Assembly (NCBI GenBank): GCA_910574835.1 | Contig: CAJTDE010000016.1 | Location: 27,966-91,965, forward strand | DNA length: 64,000 nucleotides | From: Clostridia bacterium | GTDB lineage: Bacteria; Bacillota; Clostridia; Lachnospirales; Lachnospiraceae | Direction of reading: 5' to 3' | Part shown: positions 63,603-64,000 of the stretch, piece by piece | How positions within the stretch are numbered: the stretch's first letter is position 1 | Layout of the letters: each line of letters starts with the position of its first letter | Position numbers and translations under genes: made by a program | Notes under the pieces: generated by a model | Database searches by the model: none | What the model was told of the DNA's origin: nothing | Seen by the model: the letters and a program-made list of their open reading frames with translations, nothing else

Positions 63603-64000
63603 ATATTATCCCCCTTGGGAGCCACCAGTTTCCCGCTTCAGAGCCACCCGGAAATGGTATTTTCCACCTTCAGAGCCACCACAACATATTGTGGCAGCAC
63701 ACATATTTGATTTCACTATAAATCTCCTTATAGTTATTCTTGGAGAACTGCTGATGCAGTATCACCAAATAATCTATAGGGAGGTCTTTTTATGTTTAAG
63801 AAGACAAAAGTCAGAAGTATTCTGGAACTTCTGGGAAAAAATCTAAGCGCAAGGGAGGTGTCAAAAGTTTTAGGTGTATCAAGAAATACCGTCGCTGAAG
63901 TACAGACGTTATTCTTACAATCGGACAAATCATGGGATGATATTTCTGAATGGGATGACGACAGGCTTTATGAACTGTTCTATCCGGATAAGTTTAAATA
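63600..64000 (+). mobile_element. IS21-family insertion sequence, left end
   Basis: Starts at TGAATATTATCCCCC and carries the terminal repeat GAGCCACC three times (63619, 63641, 63673), the multiple-terminal-repeat pattern of IS21. The transposase start follows at 63793. The right end and the istB gene lie outside the window. Confidence 0.82.
63793..64000 (+). CDS. istA: IS21-family transposase IstA, N-terminal part
   Basis: The frame is open to the window end, 69 codons. MFKKTKVRSILELLGKNLSA followed by REVSKVLGVSRNTVAEV is the N-terminal helix-turn-helix of IstA, which binds the IS ends. AGGGAGG ribosome site before the ATG. The DDE catalytic domain is off the window. Confidence 0.88.

Larger units (their letters stand above)
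41626..64000. mobile_element. Integrated conjugative-type element with defence cargo, right end outside window
   Basis: Starts where the CwlD-like sequence breaks off and runs past the right edge. Contains a tyrosine recombinase, a winged-helix protein, remnants of a type IV secretion/pilus module, an S1-domain protein, and two AT-rich cargo blocks (44.5-50.2 and 53.4-62.4 kb) inserted among GC-richer transfer genes. A VirD4 chimera lacking Walker A and an IS21 insertion suggest it can no longer transfer by itself. Boundaries are inferred; the right end and attachment repeat are not visible. Confidence 0.8.

Overview
The window looks like the chromosome of an anaerobic Firmicute, most likely a gut Lachnospiraceae (Clostridium cluster XIVa type). 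The support is a long-form Prs, the GlgC/GlgD pair, SpoVG, DnaD/DnaC-type primosome loaders, PrsA-like lipoproteins, AGGAGG-type ribosome sites with occasional TTG/GTG starts, and sigma-A promoters. The species call is inference; no rRNA or other marker is present.

The first ~41.5 kb is host backbone. It holds an acetate-kinase-family gene (5' end outside the window), a GH25 lysozyme-like lipoprotein, a minus-strand group pth-mfd-two PrsA-like lipoproteins, spoVG, glgC-glgD, murC, a dense DnaA-box cluster, dnaD- and dnaC-like genes separated by a 93-nt near-perfect hairpin, prs, a two-component system, an EIIC_2-type permease next to niaR, tcdA, a polytopic membrane protein, L-fucose isomerase with a divergent AraC regulator, and comEB-upp-rpiB. 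From 29.7 to 41.4 kb lies a catabolic island: a ribose-type ABC transporter, a ROK repressor, an M20 amidohydrolase and a metal-site-degenerate M24 (creatinase-like) protein in one minus-strand operon. It is divergent from an allantoinase/dihydroorotase-like enzyme and a CapA-like metallophosphatase. Its substrate is unknown; the enzymes point to a ring-containing or amide-containing nitrogen compound.

From about 41.6 kb to the right edge is an integrated, apparently decayed conjugative element. Its left junction lies inside codons for the last 38 residues of a CwlD-like amidase. It carries a winged-helix protein, a tyrosine recombinase, and remnants of a transfer module: a VirB2-like pilin, a chimera of a VirB6-like N-terminus with a VirD4 C-terminus that lacks the Walker A part, an S1-domain protein, and DUF4320/TadE-like proteins. 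An IS21-family insertion begins at ~63.6 kb. Two near-identical regulatory cassettes (helically phased TGGCAC repeats, sigma-A promoter with a palindromic spacer, leader with intrinsic terminators) precede the two transfer-gene blocks at 50.3 and 62.6 kb.

Two AT-rich cargo blocks interrupt the GC-richer transfer genes and form a defence island. The first (44.5-50.2 kb) has a Kiwa-like kwaA/kwaB pair, a GT2 glycosyltransferase and an unfamiliar 910-residue protein with an N-terminal PD-(D/E)xK-like nuclease region and a TPR-like C-terminus. A 19-bp inverted repeat sits upstream of both kwaB and the 910-residue gene. The second (53.4-62.4 kb) is a complete type II CBASS operon (cap4-cdnD-cap2-cap3) running on into a TIR protein and a HEPN-like protein, with a small DUF3892 gene at its head, a candidate small RNA on the opposite strand, and an AAA-ATPase/TOPRIM pair (PARIS/RloAB/AbiL-like). 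The most novel candidates are the 910-residue nuclease-TPR gene, the CBASS plus TIR plus HEPN arrangement, the phased-repeat attenuator cassettes, and the dnaD-dnaC hairpin.
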